DNA of 64,000 bases from Methanobrevibacter thaueri (lineage in GTDB: Archaea > Methanobacteriota > Methanobacteria > Methanobacteriales > Methanobacteriaceae): the NCBI RefSeq assembly GCF_015062915.1, contig NZ_SUTJ01000006.1:1-64000 (forward strand), read 5' to 3'. The notes beneath the pieces were generated by a model. The model was given only the letters and a program-made list of their open reading frames with translations. It was not told the origin of the DNA and searched no databases. Made by a program: the position numbers and the translations under genes. Position 1 is the stretch's first letter; each line of letters begins with the position of its first letter. Shown here one piece after another: positions 35,901 to 45,191 of this stretch.

Positions 35901-38900
35901 CTTGATATGGAGAGCATATTGCACCTGTGCAAACTCTCATTCCCTGTAAAAATGCTTAAATGGCACTACCGTTCACGTCATGAATCATTGATCACAGTGT
36001 CAAATAGGGAATTCTATGACGATGACCTGTTGGTTTACCCTTCACCTTCACATTCAGACCCTGAACTCGGTTTGAAATTCCACTACAATCCAAATACAGA
36101 ATACTTAAGAGGAGCATCATCCAAAAACCCTCTTGAAGCAAAGGATGTTGTTGAAGAGATATTCAACCATTTCAGAAAATACGGCGATACAAAAAGCCTA
36201 GGTGTCGGAACATTTTCCGTAGCCCAGAAGAATGCAATCCTGGAGGAATTGGAGGTTCAACGTAAGGAACATCCTGAATTCGAACCTTTATTCTCAGAAA
36301 ACAAGGATGAGCGTTTCTTCGTTAAGAACCTTGAAACAATCCAAGGGGATGAAAGGGATGTAATCCTAATCAGTGTAGGTTACGGTTATGACCAAGACCG
36401 CAAGATGTCACTCAACTTCGGTCCATTAAACCAGGACGGTGGGGAAAGAAGGCTAAACGTGCTCATCACCCGTGCAAGAGAAAAATGTGTAGTGTTCTCA
36501 AACTTCAAGGCATATGACATGAACCTGACAGCAAACCCTCCTTATGGTGTCAAGTCACTCAAGGAATTCTTGGAATATGCTGAAAACTTGACATTGGGTG
36601 CAGGTGGCAATCAGGAATACTCCAAGGAACCATTTGAAGATGCAATTGCAAGCTTTTTGGAGGAAAACGGTTACACAGTTGACAGGCAAATCGGTTGTGC
36701 AGGATTCAGAGTAGATCTGGCAATTGTAGATGATGAAAATCCTGGAAAATACATATTGGGAATCACAACTGATGGAAAAATGTATGCATCAAGTAAAGTT
36801 GCACGTGACAGGGATCGATTACGTGAACAGGTATTAACCGGACTTGGATGGAAATTATATCACTTATGGTCCACAGACTGGTATAGAAACCGTGATTTAG
36901 GACGTAAAAAATTATTGGAATTCGTTGAAAATTCAATCCGCCAAACCCGTGAGGAAGAAAGGCGCAGGTCAGAAAAAGAGAAGAAACTGGCTGAAAAAAG
37001 AAGACTTGAAGCTGAGAAAAAAGCTGAAGAATTGCGTATAGCACGAGAAAAAGAGGAAGCGGAAAGAAAAGCCAAGGAAGAAGCTGAAGCCAATGAAATT
37101 AATCCAGAGGATATTGGTCCGGAAGACTTTGTAGAGGTTGAAAAAGTCGATGAGGGCGATGACATTCTGGAAAAACCTATTGATGTCAGTGAACTCGACC
37201 CAGATGAATTCTTTAAGGAAGTCTCTGCAGGAGACCCGGAAACACCAAATGTTTCAATTAATGATAATTCATCACAGAAATCAGAGTTTGTGGAAGTTGA
37301 AACTCCTGAAGGCAATAAAGATTATGAAGCTGAAGAATTCACCTCAGAGTTTGTTGAAGTGGAAAACACTGACATTGATGAATTAGATAAAGTTAACACT
37401 CCAACTGATAATGATAATCAACCTGAAACTCCTAAAACAGAAACTAATGAAACTACCTCCCATGATATGGATGCTGAAGTTTGGGAATCAGATGAAGGGG
37501 TTTCACCAGAAGATAATGCAGAAGTATGGGAAGACGAGAAAGATTACTCCGATGAGAATGTTTCCATAGATGATAATGTTAAAGATGTTCCGGATGAGGG
37601 AATTTCTTCAGATGTTAATGTTAATGATGATCTTCAGGATGAAGACGCTCCTGCAGATGATAATGTTGATAGGGATTCTGCAGAGGATGTTACTGAAGAG
37701 GATACTGTTGATGAGGATTACTCAACCGATGATGAAATTGAAGATGATGCTGATGAAAAGCCTCACAGGTCAATTAAGGATAGGGTAAAATCATTCATCA
37801 ATCCTGGCCATTCAATGCTGGATGATTCAATAGTTGACAGTGAAGATGATGACAATGAAAAAGAATCATTTTTAAGTTCTCTCAGATTCAGGAAGGATTT
37901 AAATGAGGATTCCGATGTGGAAGAGGAGTCAACAGAATCTGAAGATACAGAAGAGGATGTCAATGAGGATATCCCTGAACCTATTCAAGATGATAAAGTT
38001 GATTTGGGCTCTGATGATGATTATATCATTGTCGACCACAGCAACGATGAAGTGGTTGAGGAAGTTGAGGAAGCTCCAAAAGTCCAATTCAATAAAAAGA
38101 TTAAAAAACCTGTAAAAGAGGACCCTATTGTTGAACCTGTTAGGGAAGAGGTCATTGATGAACCTATAGTTGATGAACCTATAGTTGATGAGCCTGTTGA
38201 GGAAGAGGTTATTGACGAACCTATCAAAGAAGAACCTATAGTTGAACCTGTTAGGGAAGAGGTCATTGATGAGCCAGTTGTAGATGAACCAGTCAAAGAG
38301 GAAGTCTCAAATGAACCTTCCGATGACAAGGTCGACCTAGGTCCTGATGAAGATTACATTTATGTTGATCACAGTCATGATGATGAAAGAGTTTTACCTG
38401 ATGAGGAAAAATTCGATTTCGCTTTTGAAAATGAGACAGTAGATGAACCTGTTGAGGATGATGTGGCTGAAGATAAGGAGCCTGAGGAAAAATCACATGA
38501 ACTCGGTGAAAAACTCAAGCATAAGCCTAAGAGGAACAGCCGTGTAAAATCAATCATTTCCGATGTTGTCGGTGGGGAAACCAAACTCGAGCCGATGGAA
38601 GTCAAGAAGGTCAAAGGCGAATTCATAGATGATGACGATGAGCCATTGCACAAGCCTGCCCCTCGTGACGATTATGTTGTTGAGGCTGAAATAGTAAACG
38701 GTGAAGAGGAATTGAATGCCCTAAACGATGACTTTTCAGACTCAAACAAGGAAGAGGAATTCTTCTTTGATGAGGAAAATGAGGAATGGAACATTTTCAA
38801 TGATGAATTGCCTGATTTAAGTAATGATGATGAATCTGATGATGTTTTAAACATTGTCGATGATGCTAAAAAGGAATACCTTGACGATATCTTTGTCGAG

Positions 38901-40151
38901 GAAGACAAACCTGAAAAAGAAAATCAGACTGTTGAAAACGTTCAAGCATCTCAAAATAAAGACTCACAAAATCAAGCGGAAGTTCCAAACGTTGATGATA
39001 ATCAACAGGATATCCAATATGATGAAAGTATAAGAGAAGATAATGCAGAACCTGTTGAGGAAGCCATATCAGGCGATGGAGTTACATATTATCAGGGTTC
39101 AAATGACGTGACAAGCAAGCTCAGGAAAAACAATTTCTACTATGAGGAAGAAAAACCAAGAAGCGTTAAGGAATCCCTTCAGGGAATCAAAAAGGACATG
39201 AAATACATTAACAGGTCCCTTAAGGAAATTGAAAACCCTACACACATAGATTATGTTTCAGTGGTGGACAGGACAGAGGAATACAATCCTGCCGATTACT
39301 TGAACATGCCAAGTGATGATGATTCTGATAAGATTATAGAAATGGAAGAGGAAATGACTTTCGCTGAAAAAGAAGAGCAGAGAATAGAAAAGGAAATGAA
39401 AATGGAAGCTCTTCAAAAAGAGATTTCAAGCGATGAGGATGTAATAATTCCTGTTCATGAACAATTCAGAAGAGAGGAATTAAAAGACCAGGCTCTTGAA
39501 GACATTATCCAGTCAGCCGATGAGGACTACAAGGAGATTGAAAAGGAAAGATTCCAAAGGAACAATACCCTGAAATCCTATGATGACCATAAGCTTCCGG
39601 GCAAAAGGTCTTATGAGGACAACATTGTCAATTATGTCCAATCAACAGATATAGGCTTGAATTCATCAGACGATTTATACAAACAGCCAATCAGCAAGGT
39701 GTCCGATTCCATTAAGTTGATAGTTGATATTGAAGGACCTATTCATGTCAAGGAAGTGACCAAAAGAATCAAGGACAGCTGCCATATCAAGCGTGCCGGA
39801 TCAAATCTTAAAAAGACAGTCAACTCAGCTATTGAAAACGCAGAAAGCAATGGTGAGATAATAAAAATCGGTGACTTCTTATATGACGCTTCAAACAATG
39901 ATGTTTTAATCAGAAGAAGGGATAAGCCAAACATAGACTTAATATCAGATGAAGAAATAGCAAAAAGCATAGAATTGGTTTTAACTCACAAGCAGAACAT
40001 TACCACTAAGCAGATTCCTAAGGAAACCTCACGCAACTTCGGATTCAAATCCACTTCCAAAAAGACCGCTTCAAGAATCAACAGCGTACTGGATTTGATG
40101 ATTGCAAACAATAGAGTTAAAATCGTAAACGATTTCGTTGAACTTAAATAA
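32904..40151 (+). CDS. Giant DUF4011 SF1 helicase with degenerate Vsr-like nuclease, acidic linker and DUF3320
   Basis: 2415 residues. Order: N-terminal DUF4011 region (1-300), SF1 ATPase with Walker A GPPGTGKS (314-321), DEAS Walker B (949-952), QGDERD (about 1145) and LNVLITRARE (about 1183); Vsr/DUF559-like nuclease fold (about 1240-1345) with RVDLAIVD (Asp1271); a charged Lys/Glu coiled coil; an acidic low-complexity linker to about 2255; and a C-terminal DUF3320 domain with GPIHVKEV and RAGSNLKK. The family is thought to act in antiviral defence or DNA repair. In the nuclease the usual GIECDG...YHSS reads GITTDG...YASS (1286-1297), suggesting loss of activity. AAAGGGTC is the RBS. uvrC follows 9 nt later. 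Confidence 0.85.
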   Translation: MLNKSSNIIEKEFKNLRKELLDLTLRNQLLNFKTRAKTITIVNQTPINLYQTLVLQENKMYFVANKKDKKEDKSSVWDHIPFDFSKFSEGDKKLATDLTPKELQKRLYYINNQAKTMLQEQGYNILYLAIGFLEWKDKSKPRQKNNAPLVLIPVSMERKKVGESFNLEWTGEDIQTNISLKAKLLEAGIELPDFEFKKYGEVIDHYIASVRRAVSRMDGWNVNNNVALGFFSFTKFVMYNDLNPEAWADNVDLTKNELIQAIFNPAKNDQEAFREEDIDSRLEYQNMYQVLDADSSQIAAIQDVKAGRNLVVEGPPGTGKSQTIVNLIAELLAEGKSVLFVSEKMAALDVVKDRLTGVGLGKFVLELHSHKTRRKKFLKDLQKATNVRAQEPLNIDQTIRKLETLRRQLDDYSQIIHMPAFAVNLSPFQLYGMKEAADDHFARKGTLMPLVRFENPESITLKDLDDMKIALENLAELYQTISKENPWSKCAPKSLLPADLREIEMLINDTLHALDNFLVERGRVYDIYGIKKPDTLNEFQNSLSAFEVIKSQNAELIDASIIRSGAWNSNNEDAFRLIQELQKYQKYAAALTKFNQNIFQADIDRLIYELQQLSTKKFRFFNNKQHIALVEMYYAMPVPNSIDEIIRDLQQAKAVIKIRKNLEANDALGRKYYGGYWHLNANPKDLMAIARWMNEFTALVRAGTFSQNTIDLMSKDLFEFKPERDLAEYIDSGEDFVRVLSRLKDKLNPRSKLIFKRETGDVPFEAWQEQLYNWRGQLSSLHLWSQYLNTKNALKSSNAKMFVESIEKRNINKYDIEALVEGNFADSLLNILFIENQELATFVGELHENRIREFKDLDKKILTLNRKRIYHKLNSNIPKIFGGTENPQAKILAGEFTRKSGHMPVRKLLEKAGGMIKQIKPCFMMSPLSIAQYLDPTNEELQFDVVIFDEASQVKPEDALGAFMRGKTAVVMGDTQQLPPTSFFDQMSDAESDEEEATSLDMESILHLCKLSFPVKMLKWHYRSRHESLITVSNREFYDDDLLVYPSPSHSDPELGLKFHYNPNTEYLRGASSKNPLEAKDVVEEIFNHFRKYGDTKSLGVGTFSVAQKNAILEELEVQRKEHPEFEPLFSENKDERFFVKNLETIQGDERDVILISVGYGYDQDRKMSLNFGPLNQDGGERRLNVLITRAREKCVVFSNFKAYDMNLTANPPYGVKSLKEFLEYAENLTLGAGGNQEYSKEPFEDAIASFLEENGYTVDRQIGCAGFRVDLAIVDDENPGKYILGITTDGKMYASSKVARDRDRLREQVLTGLGWKLYHLWSTDWYRNRDLGRKKLLEFVENSIRQTREEERRRSEKEKKLAEKRRLEAEKKAEELRIAREKEEAERKAKEEAEANEINPEDIGPEDFVEVEKVDEGDDILEKPIDVSELDPDEFFKEVSAGDPETPNVSINDNSSQKSEFVEVETPEGNKDYEAEEFTSEFVEVENTDIDELDKVNTPTDNDNQPETPKTETNETTSHDMDAEVWESDEGVSPEDNAEVWEDEKDYSDENVSIDDNVKDVPDEGISSDVNVNDDLQDEDAPADDNVDRDSAEDVTEEDTVDEDYSTDDEIEDDADEKPHRSIKDRVKSFINPGHSMLDDSIVDSEDDDNEKESFLSSLRFRKDLNEDSDVEEESTESEDTEEDVNEDIPEPIQDDKVDLGSDDDYIIVDHSNDEVVEEVEEAPKVQFNKKIKKPVKEDPIVEPVREEVIDEPIVDEPIVDEPVEEEVIDEPIKEEPIVEPVREEVIDEPVVDEPVKEEVSNEPSDDKVDLGPDEDYIYVDHSHDDERVLPDEEKFDFAFENETVDEPVEDDVAEDKEPEEKSHELGEKLKHKPKRNSRVKSIISDVVGGETKLEPMEVKKVKGEFIDDDDEPLHKPAPRDDYVVEAEIVNGEEELNALNDDFSDSNKEEEFFFDEENEEWNIFNDELPDLSNDDESDDVLNIVDDAKKEYLDDIFVEEDKPEKENQTVENVQASQNKDSQNQAEVPNVDDNQQDIQYDESIREDNAEPVEEAISGDGVTYYQGSNDVTSKLRKNNFYYEEEKPRSVKESLQGIKKDMKYINRSLKEIENPTHIDYVSVVDRTEEYNPADYLNMPSDDDSDKIIEMEEEMTFAEKEEQRIEKEMKMEALQKEISSDEDVIIPVHEQFRREELKDQALEDIIQSADEDYKEIEKERFQRNNTLKSYDDHKLPGKRSYEDNIVNYVQSTDIGLNSSDDLYKQPISKVSDSIKLIVDIEGPIHVKEVTKRIKDSCHIKRAGSNLKKTVNSAIENAESNGEIIKIGDFLYDASNNDVLIRRRDKPNIDLISDEEIAKSIELVLTHKQNITTKQIPKETSRNFGFKSTSKKTASRINSVLDLMIANNRVKIVNDFVELK
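38131..38272 (+). repeat. Direct repeats in the acidic linker of the giant helicase
   Basis: A 31-nt block starting TTGAACCTGTTAGGGAAGAG occurs at 38131-38161 and again at 38242-38272, 111 nt (37 codons) apart. It encodes repeats of the type EPVREEVIDEP, with further EPIVDEP units between. These are in-frame protein repeats, liable to slippage. Confidence 0.85.
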
Positions 40152-40160
40152 CTGATTTAC

Positions 40161-41912
40161 ATGTCAACCAAAGTCAAATCCCCTGACAATTTGCCGAATA
40201 AGCCTGGAGTCTACATCATGCGTGATGAGACAGACACCATAATCTATATTGGAAAGGCAAAAAATCTCATTAAAAGGGTTAAATCTTATTTTAGGGAAAA
40301 GCTTGACAGGCCAAAGACTCAAATACTGATGAGTCACTTCGACAGCCTGGAGTATATAGTAACCAATTCTGAAAAGGAAGCACTGATTCTCGAGGCAACC
40401 CTAATCAAGAAGCATCGTCCAAGATATAATGTTCAGTTAAAGGACGATAAGAGATACCCTTACGTTAAAATCACCGATGAGGAATTCCCAAGGCTTGTGA
40501 TTACACGTAACGTAACTAAAAACGGAGTATATTTCGGACCGTTCACAGACGTGGGATCAGTAAAGCAGACAGTTAAGTTTTTAAAGTCATTATTTAAAAT
40601 CAGGACATGCCGCAACATGAACGGCCCTTGCCTGAACTCACAAATCGACTTATGCTATGCTCCATGTGACGGCAGAATCACCAAGGAGGAGTATTCAGAG
40701 ATAATCAACAAGATTGACCTGTTCTTCCAGGGAAAGTATTCCACTATAGTCAAGAATCTCAAAAAGGAAATGATGGATGCCGCTTCTAATGAGGAATTTG
40801 AAAAGGCTGCCGTAATAAGGGACCAGATAGCATCCATAGAAGAGATTATGGAAAAACAGTTCGTTGACCTTGTGGACGATGACCTTGACCAGGACGTCAT
40901 AGCCATTGCTCCTGGGGAAAACGAGGTTGTGGTAATCATAATGCCTATTAGAAACGGCAAGATCGTTGGCCGTGACGACTTTTTGATGAGCGCATCACAA
41001 TACGATTCACCATCAGAAATCATGTTCGCATTCATACAGCAGTATTACGGTTATAATCGTCATATTCCAAAGCAGATTCTTCTCGATGAGGACATTGACG
41101 ATAAGGATCTTTTAGAGGATTGGCTAAGTGACCTGAGAGGCAACAAGGTTAAAATCAAGGTTCCTCAAAAGGGAGTTAAGCTAAGGCTCGTCAAGATGGC
41201 AAAGAAAAATGCTGAAATCATCAAGCACCAAAAGAAAAAGATGGAGGATGCATTAATCGAGCTTAAAAAATACCTTAAGCTTGAAAAATTGCCTCGTGTA
41301 ATCGAAGGATACGATATCAGTAACATTTCAGGGAAATTTGCAGTTGGCTCTAAAGTGTCATTCAAGGACGGCAAACCCAACAAAAAAATGTATAAGCATT
41401 TCCGTATGGAAACTCCAGGTCCGAACGATTTTGCAATGATGGAGGAATTGCTGACCCGCAGATTGAAAATGGTGGATAGGGACCCGGAACCTGACCTTAT
41501 AGTCATCGATGGAGGTAAGGGACAGCTGGGCATGGCTTGCGGAGTATTGGAGAAATTAAATCTCACTCATATACCAATCATTGGGCTTGCAAAGGAGTTT
41601 GAGGAAATATTTATTCCAAATTCATCACGTCCGATTATCATTCCTAAAAACAACAAGGCTCTTCATTTGCTTCAGCAAGTGAGGGATGAATCTCATAGAT
41701 TTGCGATAACCTATCATAGAAAACTCCGTAGCAAGAATATTCAAGCCTCTTCACTCGACGATATCGTTGGCATCGGTAAAAAAAGAAAAATTGCTCTTTT
41801 GAAAGAATTCGGAACCTTAGAAAACATTAAAAATGCATCAGTGGAGCAATTAGCCGAAACCGAGGGCATGAATTTGAAAACTGCTCAAAATGTCTTTGAT
41901 TTTTATCACTAG
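40161..41912 (+). CDS. uvrC: Excinuclease ABC subunit C
   Basis: 583 residues. N-terminal GIY-YIG nuclease (GVYIMRDETDTIIYIGKAK), a UVR motif near residues 205-230 that contacts UvrB, an RNase H-like endonuclease (VIDGGKGQL) and C-terminal helix-hairpin-helix pairs (DDIVGIGKKRK). It makes both incisions in nucleotide excision repair. Bacterial-type UvrABC in methanogens is considered acquired from bacteria. It directly follows the giant helicase, possibly one transcript. Confidence 0.95.
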   Translation: MSTKVKSPDNLPNKPGVYIMRDETDTIIYIGKAKNLIKRVKSYFREKLDRPKTQILMSHFDSLEYIVTNSEKEALILEATLIKKHRPRYNVQLKDDKRYPYVKITDEEFPRLVITRNVTKNGVYFGPFTDVGSVKQTVKFLKSLFKIRTCRNMNGPCLNSQIDLCYAPCDGRITKEEYSEIINKIDLFFQGKYSTIVKNLKKEMMDAASNEEFEKAAVIRDQIASIEEIMEKQFVDLVDDDLDQDVIAIAPGENEVVVIIMPIRNGKIVGRDDFLMSASQYDSPSEIMFAFIQQYYGYNRHIPKQILLDEDIDDKDLLEDWLSDLRGNKVKIKVPQKGVKLRLVKMAKKNAEIIKHQKKKMEDALIELKKYLKLEKLPRVIEGYDISNISGKFAVGSKVSFKDGKPNKKMYKHFRMETPGPNDFAMMEELLTRRLKMVDRDPEPDLIVIDGGKGQLGMACGVLEKLNLTHIPIIGLAKEFEEIFIPNSSRPIIIPKNNKALHLLQQVRDESHRFAITYHRKLRSKNIQASSLDDIVGIGKKRKIALLKEFGTLENIKNASVEQLAETEGMNLKTAQNVFDFYH

Positions 41913-42011
41913 AAATTAATTATTTTTTTCTAAAAACGGCTAATTTTCAATTACATTTAAATATAAGAATTTTTATAAAGTTTTCATAACAAGTGTAGAG
42001 GAATCAAATTT

Positions 42012-42554
42012 ATGGTTAAATGTCCACGATGTGGGTATGAAAATGCACCCTCATCGATATATTGTGATAACTGTGCCTATCTTCTAGCTGACTCCGATGG
42101 AAATAGGATTAAAAATACTCGGCGGGACAGCAGCTGGAATATGGGTTTAGGTAAAAAAATTGTAATTATCTTAGGGATTATTATTATAGCGTTTTTATTA
42201 TTCTCTTTTATTTATAATAATACCCAACCGACTTATCAGGATTCATTGAATGTCATTACTGATGATGGAAGTCATTTACAGTCATCTTCTTATCCTTACA
42301 AAGCTGTAATTAGTTATGAAGGTAGTTGGTACGCCGAAATGGGTGATCCTAATTACCTTGTAAAAGAGTCAGATTATGGAAATAAAACTTATACTCTTGA
42401 CTGTGCCGCCTGGGATAGGATAGCACTTGACGTTCAAAAACAGGATTATGGTGAAGGGGAATTAAAAGTTCAGCTTTTAAGAAATGGTGAAGTTGTAGAA
42501 GAGCAATCAACTACAAATGCAACAGGCCGTATAGTAATAAACTATAACTATTAG
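42012..42554 (+). CDS. Zinc-ribbon membrane protein
   Basis: 180 residues. An N-terminal zinc ribbon CPRCGYEN...CDNC (4-21), a basic stretch and one transmembrane helix (about 50-68) are followed by an extracellular beta-rich domain (75-180). The ribbon would face the cytosol. Similar proteins are common in Methanobrevibacter; function unknown. GAGGAATCA is a possible RBS. It overlaps the convergent small gene by 4 nt. Confidence 0.7.
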   Translation: MVKCPRCGYENAPSSIYCDNCAYLLADSDGNRIKNTRRDSSWNMGLGKKIVIILGIIIIAFLLFSFIYNNTQPTYQDSLNVITDDGSHLQSSSYPYKAVISYEGSWYAEMGDPNYLVKESDYGNKTYTLDCAAWDRIALDVQKQDYGEGELKVQLLRNGEVVEEQSTTNATGRIVINYNY

Positions 42555-42847
42555 AACTGGCTGAGCCTGTCTTCTAAAAGTCCAATCAGTTCTTCGGTTT
42601 TGTAGAGCCTGATTTCCTGTTCATCCTTGCCCTTGAAAACCTTGATGAAGTTGATAAGATCATTGCATAATTGGTCGTATTGGATACTTAGTGTGTTAAA
42701 GTTATTCAGTAGTCCGAATGCTTTTTCCTGGTCTAATTTTGGTTCGTCCCTTAAAATTCTTTCCATATTGGCGAAATGGGTTTCAATCATTATTTTATCT
42801 TGTTCTAACATGTTTTGGTATTCTTGAATCTTATTCTCGCTAGCCAT
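42551..42847 (-). CDS. Small coiled-coil protein of unknown function
   Basis: 98 residues, nearly all helical with heptad-like patterns and no Cys. GTGATAAAT precedes the ATG at 42847; its GTG would give a 101-residue false start. Not recognised. Convergent with the zinc-ribbon gene, sharing a 4-nt stop overlap. Confidence 0.6.
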   Translation of the reverse strand: MASENKIQEYQNMLEQDKIMIETHFANMERILRDEPKLDQEKAFGLLNNFNTLSIQYDQLCNDLINFIKVFKGKDEQEIRLYKTEELIGLLEDRLSQF

Positions 42848-42934
42848 ATTTATCACTTGTTTTAATAATTTAAAAATTAAAATATAAATAGTTTCATTTA
42901 TAAAAATTGGTATGATTAAAAAGGGGCATAAAGA

Positions 42935-44641
42935 ATGATAAAAGTTGAAAATGTAAGTAAAGCTTATGAACTCGATGATGGAACAAAAATTACTGCACTT
43001 AAAGATGTTAGTTTTGAAGTAAAGGAAGGAGAAATACTTGGAATCATGGGTAAGAGTGGTTCCGGTAAAACTACACTCTTAAGGGCAATCAGAGGTGTTG
43101 AACACATTGACGCCGGTTCAATCAGTGTCGGTGATGCTAAAGTAACATCTGAATCCTCTCAATTTTACTATAATAACCTTAAAAAGGAAACAGCAATACA
43201 CCTTCAAAGGTCTTTCGGAATCTGGCCGGACACAGTTCGTGAAAACGTGTTGCGTAAACTCTATGCCAGAAGATACTTCGATGAGGGAGACACCAACTTT
43301 GAAGTAGCCGAAAGCGAATTCGGTGAAGAGGCCGATGAGCTTCTGGAACTTGTCTCATTGACCCATAAGAAGGACCATTACGCATCTGTACTAAGTGGTG
43401 GTGAAAAGCAAAGACTCATCATGGCAAGGCAGCTTGCAAAACAGCCTAAGGCTTTACTTCTGGATGAACCTGCAACCATGGCATGCCCTAAAACAAAACA
43501 AGAGATATTGGATGCAGTCAAAAAGATCAATAAGGAATTGAATATTACTGTAATTGTCATTTCCCACTTGCCTGAAGTGCAAAAATACTTGGCTGACAGG
43601 GTTATTTTACTTGAAGACGGCGAAATAGTCGATGAGGGTTCACCCGAAAAGATCTGTGATGAGTTCATGGAAGGAATGGATGACATTGTGGATATTGAAA
43701 ACGTCTCCACAGATGAGGATGTTATCCAGGCAAATGACATTTACAAGAGATTCTACCTCCTGACAGGCGGTGAGGTTCTCCAGATAGAGGATGTGAACTT
43801 TACCGTTCAAAAGAAAAATATATTAAGTATTATCGGACCTAGTGGTGCAGGTAAAACCGTTCTTTTAAGAATGCTCGGCGGTTTGGAAGACCCTGACAAG
43901 GGAGAGGTATTGTATAAGCTTGACGATGGAAACTGGGCAGATATTGACATTCCGGGTATGGGACGTATGGAAATCCGTTCAAAACTTGGTTTCATGCATC
44001 AGGAATTCGCCTTAAACCATTATGCAACAGTCTTAAATCAACTGGCCACCAGATTAGGTTATAAAAATTCAAACATCGTTAAAGAGGCACAGGAAAGAGC
44101 CAGAAAAATAGGCCTCAGCGATGAATTATTAGACTCATTCTATTTACTTACAGACTTGCCGGAAGTAGAGGCAAGGGACCGTCTAAAGCAAATTGGACTT
44201 GATGCAGATATCTTGGATGATCTGTTCCCTAGATTCCCTGAAACAGCAACCAAGGAAGCAGTTGCTGACATCTTTGAAAGCCTTGACTTGGACATGGACA
44301 TTCTCCATAGGAAATCATATGAGCTTTCCGGTGGACAGAAAGTCCGTGTAATGCTTGCACTGATCTTGATTTCAAGGCCTAAATTCCTGTTGTTGGATGA
44401 GCCGTTCGGTGATTTGGACCCTGTCACATTGAGGGATGTGACAAACGCATTGAAAACAATCGCAAAGGATTATGGAATCACCATCGTGATGATTTCACAC
44501 AACACCGACTTCATCAAGGAATTGTCCAACCGTGCAATATTCATGGATGACGGTAAGATTGTTGATGACAGCGAAAACATTGATGAGATTGTAGATAATT
44601 TCATTGACTTCTGTCATGCGGATTACTTGAAAGGGGAATAG
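42935..44641 (+). CDS. atwA: Methyl-coenzyme M reductase activation ATPase, component A2-like
   Basis: 568 residues with two ABC ATPase domains. Domain 1 has GKSGSGKTT, LSGGEKQR and DEPATM; domain 2 (from about 268) has GPSGAGKTV, LSGGQKVR and DEPFGDLDP. The layout matches component A2, needed with ATP to reductively activate methyl-CoM reductase. The family's domain 1 D-loop DEPxTM is kept. Methanobacteriales can hold several A2 paralogues, so this may be one of them. A universal stress gene follows 2 nt later. Confidence 0.8.
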   Translation: MIKVENVSKAYELDDGTKITALKDVSFEVKEGEILGIMGKSGSGKTTLLRAIRGVEHIDAGSISVGDAKVTSESSQFYYNNLKKETAIHLQRSFGIWPDTVRENVLRKLYARRYFDEGDTNFEVAESEFGEEADELLELVSLTHKKDHYASVLSGGEKQRLIMARQLAKQPKALLLDEPATMACPKTKQEILDAVKKINKELNITVIVISHLPEVQKYLADRVILLEDGEIVDEGSPEKICDEFMEGMDDIVDIENVSTDEDVIQANDIYKRFYLLTGGEVLQIEDVNFTVQKKNILSIIGPSGAGKTVLLRMLGGLEDPDKGEVLYKLDDGNWADIDIPGMGRMEIRSKLGFMHQEFALNHYATVLNQLATRLGYKNSNIVKEAQERARKIGLSDELLDSFYLLTDLPEVEARDRLKQIGLDADILDDLFPRFPETATKEAVADIFESLDLDMDILHRKSYELSGGQKVRVMLALILISRPKFLLLDEPFGDLDPVTLRDVTNALKTIAKDYGITIVMISHNTDFIKELSNRAIFMDDGKIVDDSENIDEIVDNFIDFCHADYLKGE

Positions 44642-44643
44642 CA

Positions 44644-45069
44644 ATGTTTGAAGTGATTGCTGTACCTGTGGACGGTTCAGATTACGGTTATAAGGCAGCG
44701 GATGTTGCCATTGAAATAGCCAAAAAATTCAACTCCAAAATCGCAGCGGTGCATGTTCTTGAGGAATTCTCCTTTAACAGCTATGCTTCAGAGGAGGATT
44801 CAGGAGATGCGATTCTTGCAAAGATTACTGAAAAGGCAGGCAATGTTGGTGTTGAAGTTGTCGAGCACCTGCTCACTGCTGACCCATTAAGGGACATGAA
44901 GTTCATTATCGACCAGACCAGAGCTGATTTGGTAGTCATACATGCACATGGGGCCAATGATAAGCGTTTCGTTTCTTTTGAGGAAAATGAGGTTTCAGAT
45001 ACTCAAATAGGTTCCGTTTCAGAAAGACTCTTAAGGACTTCTGATGTTCCAGTATTATTGGTTAAATAA
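44644..45069 (+). CDS. Universal stress protein, UspA family
   Basis: 141 residues with the alpha/beta Usp fold: VPVDGSDYGYKAADVA, VVIHAHG and C-terminal GSVSERLLRTSDVPVLLV. The usual ATP loop GxxGxxxxxxxxxGS is altered (HAHGANDKRF...IGS), so nucleotide binding is uncertain. It is coupled to the A2-like gene, 2 nt upstream. Confidence 0.85.
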   Translation: MFEVIAVPVDGSDYGYKAADVAIEIAKKFNSKIAAVHVLEEFSFNSYASEEDSGDAILAKITEKAGNVGVEVVEHLLTADPLRDMKFIIDQTRADLVVIHAHGANDKRFVSFEENEVSDTQIGSVSERLLRTSDVPVLLVK

Positions 45070-45191
45070 TACTCTAAAACTTTTTTTTACTCTTTTTTAT
45101 TGCTATATTTGTCTATTTTTTACTAAACCTTTAAATATAATAAAAAACTTACTATTCATAACATAAACTGTTTATATTAGGAGATAATTTT

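Noticed and set aside
38119..38310. CRISPR-like repeat spacing
   Set aside because: The repeats are in-frame protein repeats of unequal length with no spacers or cas genes.
36860..38910. Several long minus-strand frames rich in Ser and Thr opposite the giant helicase
   Set aside because: They are antisense shadows of Asp/Glu codons (GAT/GAA/GAG) in the acidic linker; no RBS.
32904..40151. Horizontally acquired defence island
   Set aside because: The helicase is flanked by ordinary genes, has similar base composition, and no integrase, restriction or other defence gene is near.
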